Shown here one piece after another: positions 33,950 to 45,199 of a DNA stretch of 64,000 nucleotides (the first letter of the stretch is position 1; the number at the start of each line of letters is the position of its first letter). A program made the position numbers and the translations under genes. The DNA comes from Oenanthe sinensis. Taxonomy: Eukaryota; Streptophyta; Magnoliopsida; Apiales; Apiaceae. The DNA is taken from positions 25,245,001 to 25,309,000 of the forward strand of contig CM053806.1 in assembly GCA_028671895.1 (NCBI GenBank). The letters run 5' to 3'. The notes beneath the pieces are model-generated. The model made no database searches. It saw nothing but the letters and a program-made list of their open reading frames with translations, and was not told where the DNA came from.

Positions 33950-36600
33950 TGTTCGAGGCATATGATTAAGATTAAAGCTCTTCTATCACAACTAGTTGAG
34001 AAGGCCTCCCCGACGGTAACCTTTGGAGATGACAACAAAGGATGTACAAGGGATATGGCTATCATGAGTTAAGAACTGTCATCAGTGGAAGCATCTTTCT
34101 TGTGGAAGGACTTAAGCACTTTCTAAAGGGCACTAGGGAATTCTTTGTCAAAGGTTTTCTAGAGAAGTGTTTGATCTCAAACAAGAAGGTTGGATGCTCA
34201 CTCAGCTGCGGTTGAGGAAGTTTGTTCGTAGCTGACATGAAATTTGGATGTAAAGATGAAGTGAACTTTTCAGTAAAGCTTTATCAATGAAGAGTTAGCT
34301 ATGGCAAAGGAAGCTCTCACACTTGTTAGTCTGCAAGGCAATAGATTCTCTGATAAAGATGAAATTGGTGAGAGGACTACTTCATATGGAATTCTATCAA
34401 GAAGGACATTTTGAAGTATGTCACATAGGGAAGTCAATGGAAACATCACATTGAAGGAAAGTCATATGCTTAGTGGTGATTGAAATTGATAACCCTAATT
34501 ACAAATTGGTGATGTTCAAGCATTCAACAGACAAAATGTCACAATGGTGATTGATCAAATAAGGAAGATCAAGTTGTAAACAATTGGTAAGCAGTGAGAA
34601 CTTTGAAGTCAGATAGTGGAACTGCATTTCGCGAGTGAAGTTCTAAGTGAAGTCTGCACTGAAAAAGGTACTTTGAAGCTGAAGCAATTAACACAGCATG
34701 CTGCTTTATTCAACAAGATCGTGAAAAGACATCATTTGAGTTAATGGCCAACCAGAAGCAAACACTGAAGCTCTTTCGTGTGTTTGGAGGGAATTGATTT
34801 TTAATGAAGATTTATTTGAGTATCTTGACAAGAAGTTAAGCCTCATGGAACAATTCTCCTCGGCTACTCAGAAGTGATTAAAAGTCTGAATGTGACGACC
34901 AACTACACCAAGCTCCAGTGCATTCAATCGAACGACCATTCTGAATCATTGACAAATTCAGATACTGATGTTGAAGCTGAGGTTGCAGAAGGAATCAATG
35001 ACAACGATGATGATTCAGATCCTTAGTGGAAATCCACTGTAGAAGGTGAAGGATCTTAAACACATCCTAGCAGCAACTCAGGAGGAGCAAATAAAAGATG
35101 GATCTACTAGTCATGCTCAACAATAAAGATCAAAGGATTTCATTAAGAACATTTCTGCCAAGACAAAAGGTTTGAAGTCAAATTCTATCCTGGAGTCTCG
35201 TTCTTAGTGATCCGGATTCTTGTGTAGAGGCTAGAAGTGCTAATCGAAATGATCATATATCTTTCGGGACCAAGTTGGGAAAGAGAAATTGTCAACATAC
35301 AATTGGTATCAACAATTGGTATCACCCATCAATTGGTATCCCAAAGAATATTAGAAAAGCACAGATTGATCCAGATTGAGTGATTGCAAAGCAAAATGAT
35401 CTCAATCAGTTAGAAGGCAGAAACCATTGAAGCTGGAACCCAGACCACTAAAGTCGAAGCTGAATCTGGTACAGTAAGGGTTCTCAGAAACTGGATGACT
35501 TTTTGGCATTGCTATGAGGGGCAAAGCCAAACTGGTTGCTACAGGACTTTAAAGTAGAAGGTATCGACGATGATGGAAACGGAATCTTCGGGACTTTCAA
35601 GATCAAGCAGTAAGCACCAGTGACAAGACTTGATACCTTGGGACTCATCAATGGGGACCTAACAATTTTCAGGGACTCAACGATTAGGACCTATCACATG
35701 TGGAGCATTCAAGCATGAAGATCTATCAGATGAATGTGAACAAGTGCACTCCTGAATGGTGAGCTAGAAGTTAAAGTTGATGTACATCATTTCCTGGACT
35801 TTTAAGTTGCAGATCCATTGGAATTTGTATATCATTCTCTTCACAAGCTCTTCTATGACGGAGATAGGGGTTCAAGCAAAACGTCAAGGACATGGTATGA
35901 CACTCTGACTGTTAATTACTTTAATATGATTTTACAGTAGAGTAAGTTATACACACATATCTCTCCAGAATGCAAGGCACACACAATGTTATATATGTGC
36001 TAAGTATACCATGAGTATATTATATGTGGGTCTACTAACGAAAATTTGGCAAGATATATTTTTGCTAAGTTAATGCAGAGTAGGTACAAAATGAGCATGT
36101 TGGAAGAGTTTCAATTCTTTCTGGATTATAATTGATTCGAAAGAATGATGGCAATTAAAGGAAGTCAAGGATCTTTTGAAGATGCGCAATTTGGAAGATT
36201 CTAGACCTGCCAAGACTACTTTCCAACAGACCACTAAGCTTGATCAGGGCAAATCAGGAATATGAACTGAAGTGACAAGCTATAGAGGTATGATAAGCTC
36301 ATTATTTATTCAAGTGCACAAAGACCATATATTTTATTCTCGATATGCCTATGTGCAAGTTTCCAAGTGGAAATTAGAGAATCTTATCTTATAGCTAAGT
36401 TATGAATTGTTAGACATCTTAGGGGATCACCAATTCTTGGAATCTGGGACCCTTAAGATAATAGGTTTAACCTAATTGGCTATATAGATATAGATAATGC
36501 AGGTTGTACGAAAGACAGGGAAGTCATTCCTAGAAGCTGTCAATTTCCAGCAACTCTGTTGAACTCTTCATACCACTGAAGGAACAAGCTAATGGACATC
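33950..36600 (+). pseudogene. LARD pol relics (protease to RNase H, colinear)
   Basis: In order along the plus strand: HMIKIKALLSQLVE and VTFGDDNKGCTRD (about 33960-34050; protease/pre-integrase), RTLKSDSGTAF and EAEAINTACCF (34.6-34.7 kb; integrase), FELMANQKQTLKLFRVFGG (34.73 kb), QIDPD-stop-VIAKQNDLNQLE (35.36 kb; start of RT), STNENLARYIFAKLMQSRY (36.03 kb, just after the YVDD site), TEVTSYRGMISSLF (36.25 kb) and FNLIGYIDIDNAGCTKDRE (36.45 kb; RNase H). Each has a clear counterpart at the matching place in Copia B (for example VTFGDNSKGMTTG, ITSYRGMIGSLLY, FDLIGYTDSDYAGCKMDRK). Frames shift constantly, so no protein can be made. Confidence 0.85.
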
Positions 36601-36892
36601 AGGTATCATTTCTTTTGAGAGTTGTCCTTAGTCGAATAACTTGCAGATGTTTGCTAAATAACTTGGTGAATTTATTTTATCTAAGTTGGTTAGTAAATTT
36701 GGGATGTTACTTATATGCATATTTGTTGGAAATCCCATATGCAAGGAATTCTTAAATAAGTTCACAAGTATTAAATTTTCAATATTCAAAGACTTGTGAA
36801 TTTATTTGAAATCCAGTACCTCATGCTTTTTGCTATTAGTTTAATTATCTTGCTTGCAATGTATTATGCATAAGTGATAGTTAAATTATTTA

Positions 36893-37860
36893 GCATAAGC
36901 ATTTAATTTATTTTAATTTATTTAAATCATGATGATATATAAAACCATTCAGTAAAATATCTGTTCCATGATTTAAGTAAATTAAAATAAATTAGAAGCA
37001 TAATTATTTGTATATTAAATATTAGATAAGTATTAGTCAATGATACCTTGCTTAATTACTTTGATATTTTGCTCTAAGAGTCTTAAAATATTTTATTACA
37101 AGTAATTGTGATGCTTTTGATATTAGTGACGGTATTTAGAATTTCTGTTCTAAATAATTAATGCATATTTCAAAACTCACTAATATTGGAAGATGAAGTA
37201 TTTTCCAAGTTACGTGTATAAAATTCTCAATGTTTTATATACTTAGAAAATATTTCTAAAATTGATTTTATTGCGAGGGGTTGTAAAAAGAATCACAACT
37301 ATTACTTTTTCCCTATTTAAAGGACTTGTGAATTTCTTTTCAACTATAACCTCGAGCTTATGTATATCAATTAGTAATTGTTATGAGTACGCTTACAATG
37401 TGCAAATTGACAATTATTAGATATGGCGTAGGAAGTTAAATGATAATATTCAATCTAATGAATATTTTAGTATTTAGCGAATTTATTTTATCTTATTGAA
37501 ATTATGGATTGAAGCAATTCAATGGTTATTAGTTTCATAATTTTAATTTGATAAAATAACATAAGCACAATTTCTTGCATCTTGAAATTATTGATAAATA
37601 TCGAATAATTGGTATCAGCGTGCAATTAATTGTGATATGCTTATTGTTCTACTGAATAATTGCCATGTATAGTTTTTGTAAATGCATGTGATTGACAATT
37701 GCTTAGTACAGCATAAGTATTTAATTTATTTTGGTTTATTTAAATCATGATGATATAAAACAATTCAATGAAATATCTGTTCCATGATTTAAATAAATTA
37801 AAATAAATTCGAAGCATAATTATTAGTAGTATAAATATTTTCTTTTATTACTTTGTGATA
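36893..37860. repeat. Direct duplication about 820 bp apart in the LARD spacer
   Basis: GCATAAGCATTTAATTTATT at 36893 and GCATAAGTATTTAATTTATT at 37711 begin copies of about 130 bp sharing AAATCATGATGATAT and AAATATCTGTTCCATGATTT. Similar sequence continues after each copy (TATTTTATTACAA.TAATTG). The unit has therefore been duplicated head to tail with a period of 818 bp. Confidence 0.75.
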
Positions 37861-38880
37861 ATAGAATAATATTTTATTACAAAATAATTGTGATATATTG
37901 ATACTAATGGATTTACTTAGTTTTTATTTTTAGAAACAATTGGTATCAATATATTTAGTTTTCTTTCTTTGACTGGTTTACAATCATGAATGTATTTAAA
38001 AGAAATTTTTGTCTATTTCTTTTTCAAAATATTTTATGCAAAGATACATTCATTTGTCTATCAGTTTAAGTTAAGAAAACTTAAGAATTCTTTTTCAAAA
38101 CTTCTCTTTTGAAAAACTTTTCTTAAGGATAATCTTTCTATTCTATCGAAACTTTATTCCCTCCCAAAAGCTTGTTTTAAATGTTTTATCTTTAAAAGCT
38201 TTTTCTCTCTTTTGAAAATGTGTTTTAACTTCGAGGTACCAATCACTTGTAAAATGATTTATTTTCAAATACTTGTTTCAATGTATGTTTCACATTGATT
38301 CATAGTACCAAAACAGTGATTGTTGCTATGAAGGCCTTGTACTGTATTGTTAAGCATACATTCAACCCCAATTGTAATGTTTTTATTTAAAGTCGGGGAT
38401 ATTATCAGGCAGAAGAAAATGATGTAAATCATATTTGAATTATGAGTCAGAAAATCATTGTCTTCTATCTGATATGGATGATTTGAAAAAAAAATGTTTT
38501 CAAAACATGCAGTGCTTAGGTTTAATGGAAAAGAATCATTTTATTGAGATATAATTTGGTAGAAGAGTTGAATTTCTTCTTTGGTGTAAATTCCCGCGTT
38601 TTATTATGGGAAGTTTGCCTTATAAGAAATTCATAAGAGATAGAAACCTTTTTCTCTGATACTCCCGCGTTTTATTATGGGATAAGCATCTGAAAGAAAT
38701 TTCTATTGGTGTCATGCTCTTAAATGATAATTGTTTTTTTTGATCTGACAAAACTCTTTTATTAAAGTGCTTTAATGCAATCCATTACCATTCCTTATTA
38801 TATTTTTCCTTCTCCTTGAGTTGAAAAATATGTTTTGGAATGTTAAGGTGATTATTTCTTTATCTCATTTATTGATTTTA
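37861..38880 (+). other. AT-rich LARD spacer with repeated 18-mer
   Basis: Non-coding. CCCGCGTTTTATTATGGG occurs exactly twice, near 38593 and 38663, each in AAATT/ATACT context. Confidence 0.65.
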
Positions 38881-39860
38881 TCCGTTTAGCCCCCAGTGGC
38901 TACAGAAGCTGGCCAGGAGGTTGAAAACCCATCAATCTCTGACCCAGGCCTTAATACCAAACACTCATTTCATCCACTTCCATATATTAACCCTTGGAGT
39001 TATAAGGAACATATGTTTGTTAGAGGTTGATAAGGGAGAAATAAGGATGAAGTCGGAAGTGCACCCACAGCTCTACCTCCAGCGAAGTAAAGAAGTATAT
39101 AAACTGAGGTATCTGTAAGCTCATCTGTATTTTCTCAAAAAGATGCAGAGCTGAAAAGGCAATAAAACTGTCTCTGGAATCATTCTCTCAACAGGGTGAG
39201 TCCATTGAAATTCGCTCGTCAGCCAGAGCATCTTGTAATGAGTCAAGCACACCACTGGCATTCACGCTGATGGTAAGCCTAAACAGATATATTTTAGGGA
39301 CACATTGCAAGACGTGCACAGTATGAGGTATAGGCATGTTAACAAAACACCCGTCATTGGGTTACGAGGGAAACGTAGACTCTAATTTGCCATTCATTAC
39401 ATTGTCTACTACGTCGCCCCTCCTGGAAGGAACATTTCCAGATCCTGAAAAGGAATGTCCACCTCCCGTTTACGGAGAAGGTGTGAGGCAACTCCTTGAT
39501 AGAACAAGGCAGGATTCCCAAAAAGATTTTAAAATCTTGGGATAACCCATCTCAAAGAGGTGAGGCTCTACTAGACAGTGATTTAGCAATTGCTATTGAG
39601 TCTGGTGTGAGACAGTGCTTATGCATGATAGATCAAGAACACCTCTACGAGGCAAATTCTCCACTTGATAGTGATTCAGTTCATTCTGATGAATCAGGTG
39701 TTGGGAATATGTATGGATTGACGGATTTCACTTGCAGGTACAGAAGGCTACATTTGGAATGCAGAGTGAAAGTGAGAGAGAGAAACACTTAAGTGAAAGT
39801 GAGGGAGAGATACACTTGAGTGAGAGATAGGGAGAGAAAGAGAGAAACACTTAAAATGCT
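38881..39860 (+). pseudogene. Possible relic of a third LARD ORF
   Basis: Base composition becomes more coding-like. Short in-frame pieces such as NPSISDPGLNTKHSFHPLPY and INPWSYKEHMFVRG (38.93-39.03 kb) read without frameshift; later pieces (39336-39545, 39496-39792) are in other frames. By position it follows pol and an AT-rich spacer, as the third ORF of element B does. I see no residue-level match to that ORF, so the link is positional only. Confidence 0.3.
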
Positions 39861-40085
39861 CTATGCTAAAGTGTAAACACCGACAGAACGTAGTAGAAGT
39901 GAGGAAACCATAAGCCAAACACTTACCCTTACTACTTGCTACTTCTGGAAGAAAAGTTACTATTTTTTCCCGATCAACGACAGACGAGAACCTTCTTTGG
40001 GAGGCAAACCATCTAAAAGAGGACCTAACAATTGGTATTAACAATTGGTATCTTCAAAAGTGGGCCTTTGGAGGATTCCTCAACT
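39861..40085 (+). other. LARD 3' region before the PPT cluster
   Basis: No feature seen beyond the end of a GAGAGAAACACTT-type degenerate repeat (39760-39855). Confidence 0.4.
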
Positions 40086-40877
40086 AAGGGGGAGAAGTTA
40101 TAGTAAGAAAAAGTTATAGTTATAACAAGTTTATAAACAGGGAGAAGTTATAGTGTTATAGTTATAACAAGAAAAAGGAGAAGTTAATAAAGTCTTATCT
40201 TCATAACCTTCGGAAAAGCTAATATCCTAAAGGAGTCGCATGATTCTAAGGGAAGAGGCCATTGGAGGATTCTAAGGGAAGATCCTTGAAGAAAGGGGGT
40301 TCGTATCCTTAGGGGGAGATTTTAGACTGGAAAAAGAAAATCTTATCTTCGGATCCTGAGGGGAAACAACAGAAGATGGGAGAATCAAGAAACTGTATCC
40401 TAGACTTGAAAGGAGTTGTCAGAAGAAGATTCCTAATGCAAGTGGGAAGAACAGAAAAGAATTGACTATTCCATGGATTTTCTAAAGGGAGAAGAAGAAT
40501 AAGAAGGAGAATCACATTCTTAGGGGGAGAACAGTATGAGCTATGTTCTGTGTTCTATTGAAGATGTTCCCAGGAATAATGATTCTTATGAAGCTCTGTT
40601 CATGATAAGTTCTTTAAGTTCAAACTGAAGGATTTTGAAACGGAGAAAGCTCAAACAGACAGAAATGAAAACGATACAATTTGAATATCAATTCAGCGTC
40701 AGAGGAACAAACATCTTTCGTTTCAGTCACACAAGAATTCTGGAAATGCAATATTTGATCCAGAAAAACCAGTAGCATTATTTACAAGTCTCGGACATTC
40801 TTTTTCTAGTTGTTAGTTGAGTTATCCTCCCTAGGTTATTTGTTTGCTAAAAGTTTAACAATCAAATAGGGGGAGAT
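40086..40877 (+). promoter_or_regulatory. Multiple polypurine tracts before the LARD 3' LTR
   Basis: AGGGGGAGA(A/T) occurs at about 40088, 40311, 40522 and, flush with the LTR, 40868. The last is the functional plus-strand primer. Clusters of PPT-like copies upstream of the 3' LTR are a reported Sirevirus trait, which supports placing this family near Sireviruses. Confidence 0.7.
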
Positions 40878-42398
40878 TGTTGGAAACGACGAAGCTGTAT
40901 AAATAGTAATCGTGATAACTCAACACTAGAACAGGACAAGTAAATAATACTACGATTACACAGAAATCAGCAAGACATGAAGACAAGGCAAATACAGTGA
41001 ATCAAGACATTAGAAGAAGTTTTGAAGTCTACTACAGGTCACTGAAAGAAGTTCATTTATATGTTCATGCCTCAGTGAAGAATAATGTTTAAAGACTTTC
41101 AGGGTTTCAGAAGTGTTGAAGATTCAGTATAGCAGTGCCACTAAAAGATTTCAGTGTAACAGCATTGATTGAAGATAGACAGTGTTTGAAGCATAGGAAT
41201 CTAGAAAAATTGAAGACATGGTAAAGACAAAGGTTAAAGAAGACAGCTACAGTCTTGAAGTTATACTCACTGACAATCAGTGAAGAACAGAGAATGAAGT
41301 ATTCAAGATTGTAGTAGTAATGAAGACGTTGTCGAAGTACCAGAAAAGATTCTAGTGAAGTTACATTATTTATTAACAGTTAATGTTCGAACCACTTATT
41401 GGAAAGCCACATTACCAATTGAACATGGTAATCTATTCAGAAGCAAGAACCCTATCAAGACTAGTCACTTATGAACCAGACCGTTGCATCAAGTGTCAGG
41501 ACATTGATAGCAAGTTTATTTCAGTAGTAGAGATCCATGTTCAAGAGCTTGTTGAAGAATATTGAAGAAGCTAGGGAAACTTGCTCATAAAGGTTAATCC
41601 ACAATTAGTCACTAAAGAAAGTCAACATTCGATGAGTGCATATTTGCCAAGGCAAATGTCGATCCACAGCAGATCGAGATGCGGATCGAGATTGATTATT
41701 TAAGGTAAAACATTGCAAGGCAAATGTCGATCCACGGCAGATCGAGATGCGGGTCGAGATTTACAATTGAAGTAAAACATTGCAAGGAAAATCTCTGTCC
41801 ACGGCAGATCGAGATCGAGATCGAGATTTTCACAGATCGAGATCGAGATTTTCACAGATCGAGATCGAGATCGAGATTGTCAACCAAGATCGAGATCGAG
41901 ATGGGTCCAGGCCTAGATTGAGATACGGGTCGATATGTAGCATTTAATGTTCAAGGGACAAGTGGCTTATTGTGAACGGTTGATCCAGAGTGGTTGAGAA
42001 AGTACTTTTTGTTAACGAGTCCTGATTGGGCCACGTACACAAAAAAAGGACAAGATCAAGTCTACAAGTCATAGATTACAAAGTAGTATAAATAGAAGTA
42101 CTTGTGTAACATTTCAAAAGAGAGCATAGAACGCAATGTAAAGCAATATTGAGAAAAACACTTGTAATAGAGAGGGAGTATATTCACAGAGCTTAGTATC
42201 ATTTACTTCTCTCTCTTTACTTCTGTTGTACTATTGTAATGAATGTTGTAGCAAATCCTTCAATGAATATAACGATATATTCTTGAAATTCTGTGTTGAT
42301 TTATTACATAATATTTATTGCTTCTCATTGATTCTCATATTCCTTAAATAGTAAAAAGTTGTATTCACCCCCCCTCTACAACATATTTGGACCTAACA
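40878..42398 (+). repeat. 3' LTR of the LARD
   Basis: 1521 bp, about 99 percent identical by eye to the 5' LTR apart from the two missing 22-bp units, and followed by TSD GTTTG. Confidence 0.95.
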
Positions 42399-42610
42399 GT
42401 TTGAGACCCCTCAAGTCACTCAAATGAGGCATGAGACCCCTCAAACTAGTTAAGTTCGACCTGAGCTTGAAATTGAGGTTTGTTAGACCTCAATCCAGGT
42501 CTATTTGACCTACAACCCGAACGAGGATTGAGACCCCTCAAGTCAGTCAAATGAGGCACGAGGTCCCTCAAATCAGTCAAATGAGACATGAGACCCCTCA
42601 ATCCAGGTCT
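42399..42610 (+). repeat. TCGACCTCAATCCAGGTC repeat zone, second part
   Basis: Continues the zone broken at 30059: TTTGAGACCCCTCAAGTCA-type and AGACCTCAATCCAGGTCTAT-type units. Confidence 0.85.
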
Positions 42611-42920
42611 ACAAGAATATAAAAATATAAATTATTATTATTTAATAATAATAATAATAATATCCAGGTTGGACTTTATTTGAATAAAATTTTATCCGAG
42701 TGGGACACCTCATTTTATCCGAGTAGGACACCTTGAATCGAGTAAATATTTATCCAAAAATTAATTGGGTAAAAATAGAAATTATTATTATTTAATAATA
42801 ATTTTCGGGTTGGACTTTATTCGAATAAAATTTTATCCGAGTGGGACACCTCCAAATCCGAAATCAAATTATTCCAAAATAAATATTATTATTATTTATT
42901 AATGATATTTGGAAAAAATT
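42611..42920 (+). repeat. TTTTATCCGAGTGGGACACC repeats
   Basis: GGTTGGACTTTATT.GAATAAA followed by TTTTATCCGAGTGGGACACC occurs at about 42665 and 42810, with a partial copy (TTATCCGAGTAGGACACC) between them. Units are separated by ATTATTATTTAATAATAAT-type sequence. Confidence 0.75.
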
Positions 42921-43089
42921 GAAGTGCAAAAAAAAAAAATCTGATCAACCTCGAATTAGGCCGAAGATCAACCTCAAATTTACCTTCGACTTGGCCACGA
43001 AATGAGCACTTAATTCGACTTCAACGAAGTCGACATCGACCTGGGAGATACTTGGGTGGCCAAACTACAAATTGGTCACCCAAGTTTGG

Positions 43090-43345
43090 CACAACATACG
43101 AGATGCCCCCTGAAGTTTGAAAACTTGCGATAATTCCCTTGAAGTTTATAAACTTAAGAATTTTCCCCTGAAATTTGAAAACTGACGATAACTCCCCTGA
43201 AGTTTATAAACTTACGAATTTTCCCCTGAAGTTTGAAAACTGACGATAACTCCCCTAAAGTTTATAAACTTATGAATTCTCCCCTGAAGTTTGAAAGTTG
43301 ACAATTACTCCCCTGAAGTTTATAAATTGACAAATCATGCCCTGC
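43090..43345 (+). repeat. About 59-bp tandem repeats (CCCCTGAAGTTT units)
   Basis: Alternating TCCCCTGAAGTTTATAAACT and CCCCTGAAGTTTGAAAACTG half-units, about 30 bp each, form a roughly 59-bp period with four to five copies. AGTTTATAAACT is itself a perfect palindrome. Confidence 0.85.
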
Positions 43346-43369
43346 AAAATTACAAGTTGATCCCTGATG

Positions 43370-44270
43370 GAAAAATTATATAGAAAATTCATAAATTATT
43401 AGGAATAATTAAGAAAAATACCTGTGGGTATATAAAAATTCCTAAATTATTAGGAATAATTACGAAAAATACCTGTAGGTACATAAAAAATTCCAAAATT
43501 ATTAGGAATAATTAAGAAAAATACCCGTGGGTACATAAAAATTCCTAAATTATTAGGAAAAATATCCGTGGGTACATAAAAAAATTCCTAAATTATTAGG
43601 AAAAATACTCGTGAGTACATAAAAAATCCTAAAATATTAGGAAAAATACATGTGGGAACATAAAAAATCCTAAAATATTAGAAAAAATACCCGTGGGTAC
43701 ATAAAAAATTCCTAAATTATTAGAAAAAATTAAGAAAAATACCCATGGGTACATGAAAATTCCTAAATTATTAGGAAAAATTAAGAAAAATACCCGTGGG
43801 TACATAAAAATTCCTAAATTATTAGGAGTAATTACGAAAAATACCCGTAGGTACATAAATAATTTCTAAATTCTTAGAATACCCGTGGGTACATAAAAAA
43901 TTCCTAAAATATTAGGAAAAATACCCGTGGGTACATGAAAATTCCTAAATTCTTAAGAAAAATACCAGTGGGTACATAAAAAATTCCTAAATTCTTAGGA
44001 AAAATATCCGTTGGTACATAAAAAATTCCTAAATTTTTAGGAAACATACCCGTCAGTACATAAATAATTCCTAAATTCTTAGGAAGAATACCCATGGGTA
44101 CACAAAAATTCCTAAATTATTAGGAAAAATTACCAAAAATACCTGTGGGTACATAAAAATTTCTAAAATCATTAGGAATATTACGAAAAATACTTGTGAG
44201 CACCATATGATCTCTAAAATATTTGGGAAAAATACAGAAACACATGTGGGTGATACAAAATCATGAAAAA
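43370..44270 (+). repeat. ACCCGTGGGTACATAAAAATTCC tandem array
   Basis: About 18 units of 40-60 bp, each with AATACCCGTGGGTACATAAA followed by ATTCCTAAATTATTAGGAAT, an inverted repeat able to form a hairpin. Length varies because some units add a TAATTAAGAA block. Open frames on the minus strand here (MYPRVFFLIF repeats) are by-products of the array. Confidence 0.9.
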
Positions 44271-44284
44271 TGGAAGATAATCAT

Positions 44285-44960
44285 GAAATTCGACCTCAAT
44301 TAAGGTCGAAGTGAAGCCAAAGCCTTGAGGCCAATCAACCTCAATTGCTAATCGACCTGGATGTACATTTTAAGTATAGTTCGACCTCAATTGAGGTCGA
44401 AACGAAGATAGAGCCATGAGGCCCTCGGAGATTTCGACCTCAAAGAATTTTGATGTCTAATTCGACTACATTCCTAGTCGAAAATTACAAAGCCATGAGG
44501 CCCCCAAGTATTTCGACCTCAAGGATATTTGAGGCCTAATTCGACCTCAATCGAAGTCGAAATCGACCTCGGTACAATGTTTCGACTCCAAGGATTTTTG
44601 AGGCCCTAATCCACTTCAATCGAAGTCGAAATCGACGTCATTCAAAGATTTTGACTTCAAGGCATTTTGGAGCCTAAATCGACCTCAATCGAGGACGAAT
44701 CGACTCCTAACGGGAATTTCGACCTCCAGGATAATTGGGGCACTAATCAATCTCAACCAAGGTCGAAATCAACCTCGGTCACCCTGTTCGACCTCGACCC
44801 GGGTCGAAATCGACCACAATCCAGGTCGAAATCGACCTCAAGTATGCAGATCGACTTCATGATGGAAACAAGCCTTTTTCGACTTCAATCCAAGTCGAAA
44901 TCGACTTCAATCACGTAGTTCGACCTCGAGGGTTTTTGAGGTCGAAAATCGACTTGAAAC
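44285..44960 (+). repeat. TCGACCTCAATCGAGGTCGAAA array
   Basis: More than fifteen copies of TCGACCTCAATYSARGTCGA, a near-palindrome, often in the form GGTCGAAATCGACCTC. Related to, but cleaner than, the zone at 29240. Confidence 0.85.
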
Positions 44961-45183
44961 CTAGTCGAATTGGGGCAGAATTGCAAAAATCATCTTTGGC
45001 AAATTAGCTACGAGTAAAAGTCCTTTGGGGATCGATTTATTTAATATTAATTCTCTAAAAGAATTAATAATAGAAGGCCTGAGCCCAAAAAGTCGAGATA
45101 AAATTGACTAAAATGAGTTAAAAGCCCGATAAGACACTGAAAACCCTTTGTAAAACTTTTACGAAAACTCACAAAGTTTTCCC

Positions 45184-45199
45184 AAAAGTTGGGGGCAAA
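45184..45199 (+). promoter_or_regulatory. Polypurine tract of the TR-GAG element
   Basis: AAAAGTTGGGGGCAAA abuts the 3' LTR; this form is typical of Tat-lineage elements. Confidence 0.9.

Larger units (their letters stand above)
30060..42398 (+). mobile_element. Copia-type LARD, 12.3 kb, nested in the TR-GAG element
   Basis: LTRs at 30060-31624 (1565 bp) and 40878-42398 (1521 bp), TGTTGGAAACGACG...GGACCTAACA, flanked by the 5-bp TSD GTTTG (30055-30059; 42399-42403). Initiator-Met primer site TGGTATCAGAGC follows the 5' LTR and AGGGGGAGAT precedes the 3' LTR. The 9.25-kb interior has no intact ORF but holds colinear relics of Copia gag, protease, integrase, RT and RNase H. By eye the LTRs differ at about 15-20 sites (near 1 percent) plus two 22-bp units, so transposition was recent although the proteins were long dead. 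Confidence 0.93.

Noticed and set aside
43629..44095. Minus-strand open frames with repeated MYPRVFFLIF peptides
   Set aside because: They are produced by the non-coding ACCCGTGGGTACATAAA tandem array; frames break whenever unit length changes and no start context or domain is present.
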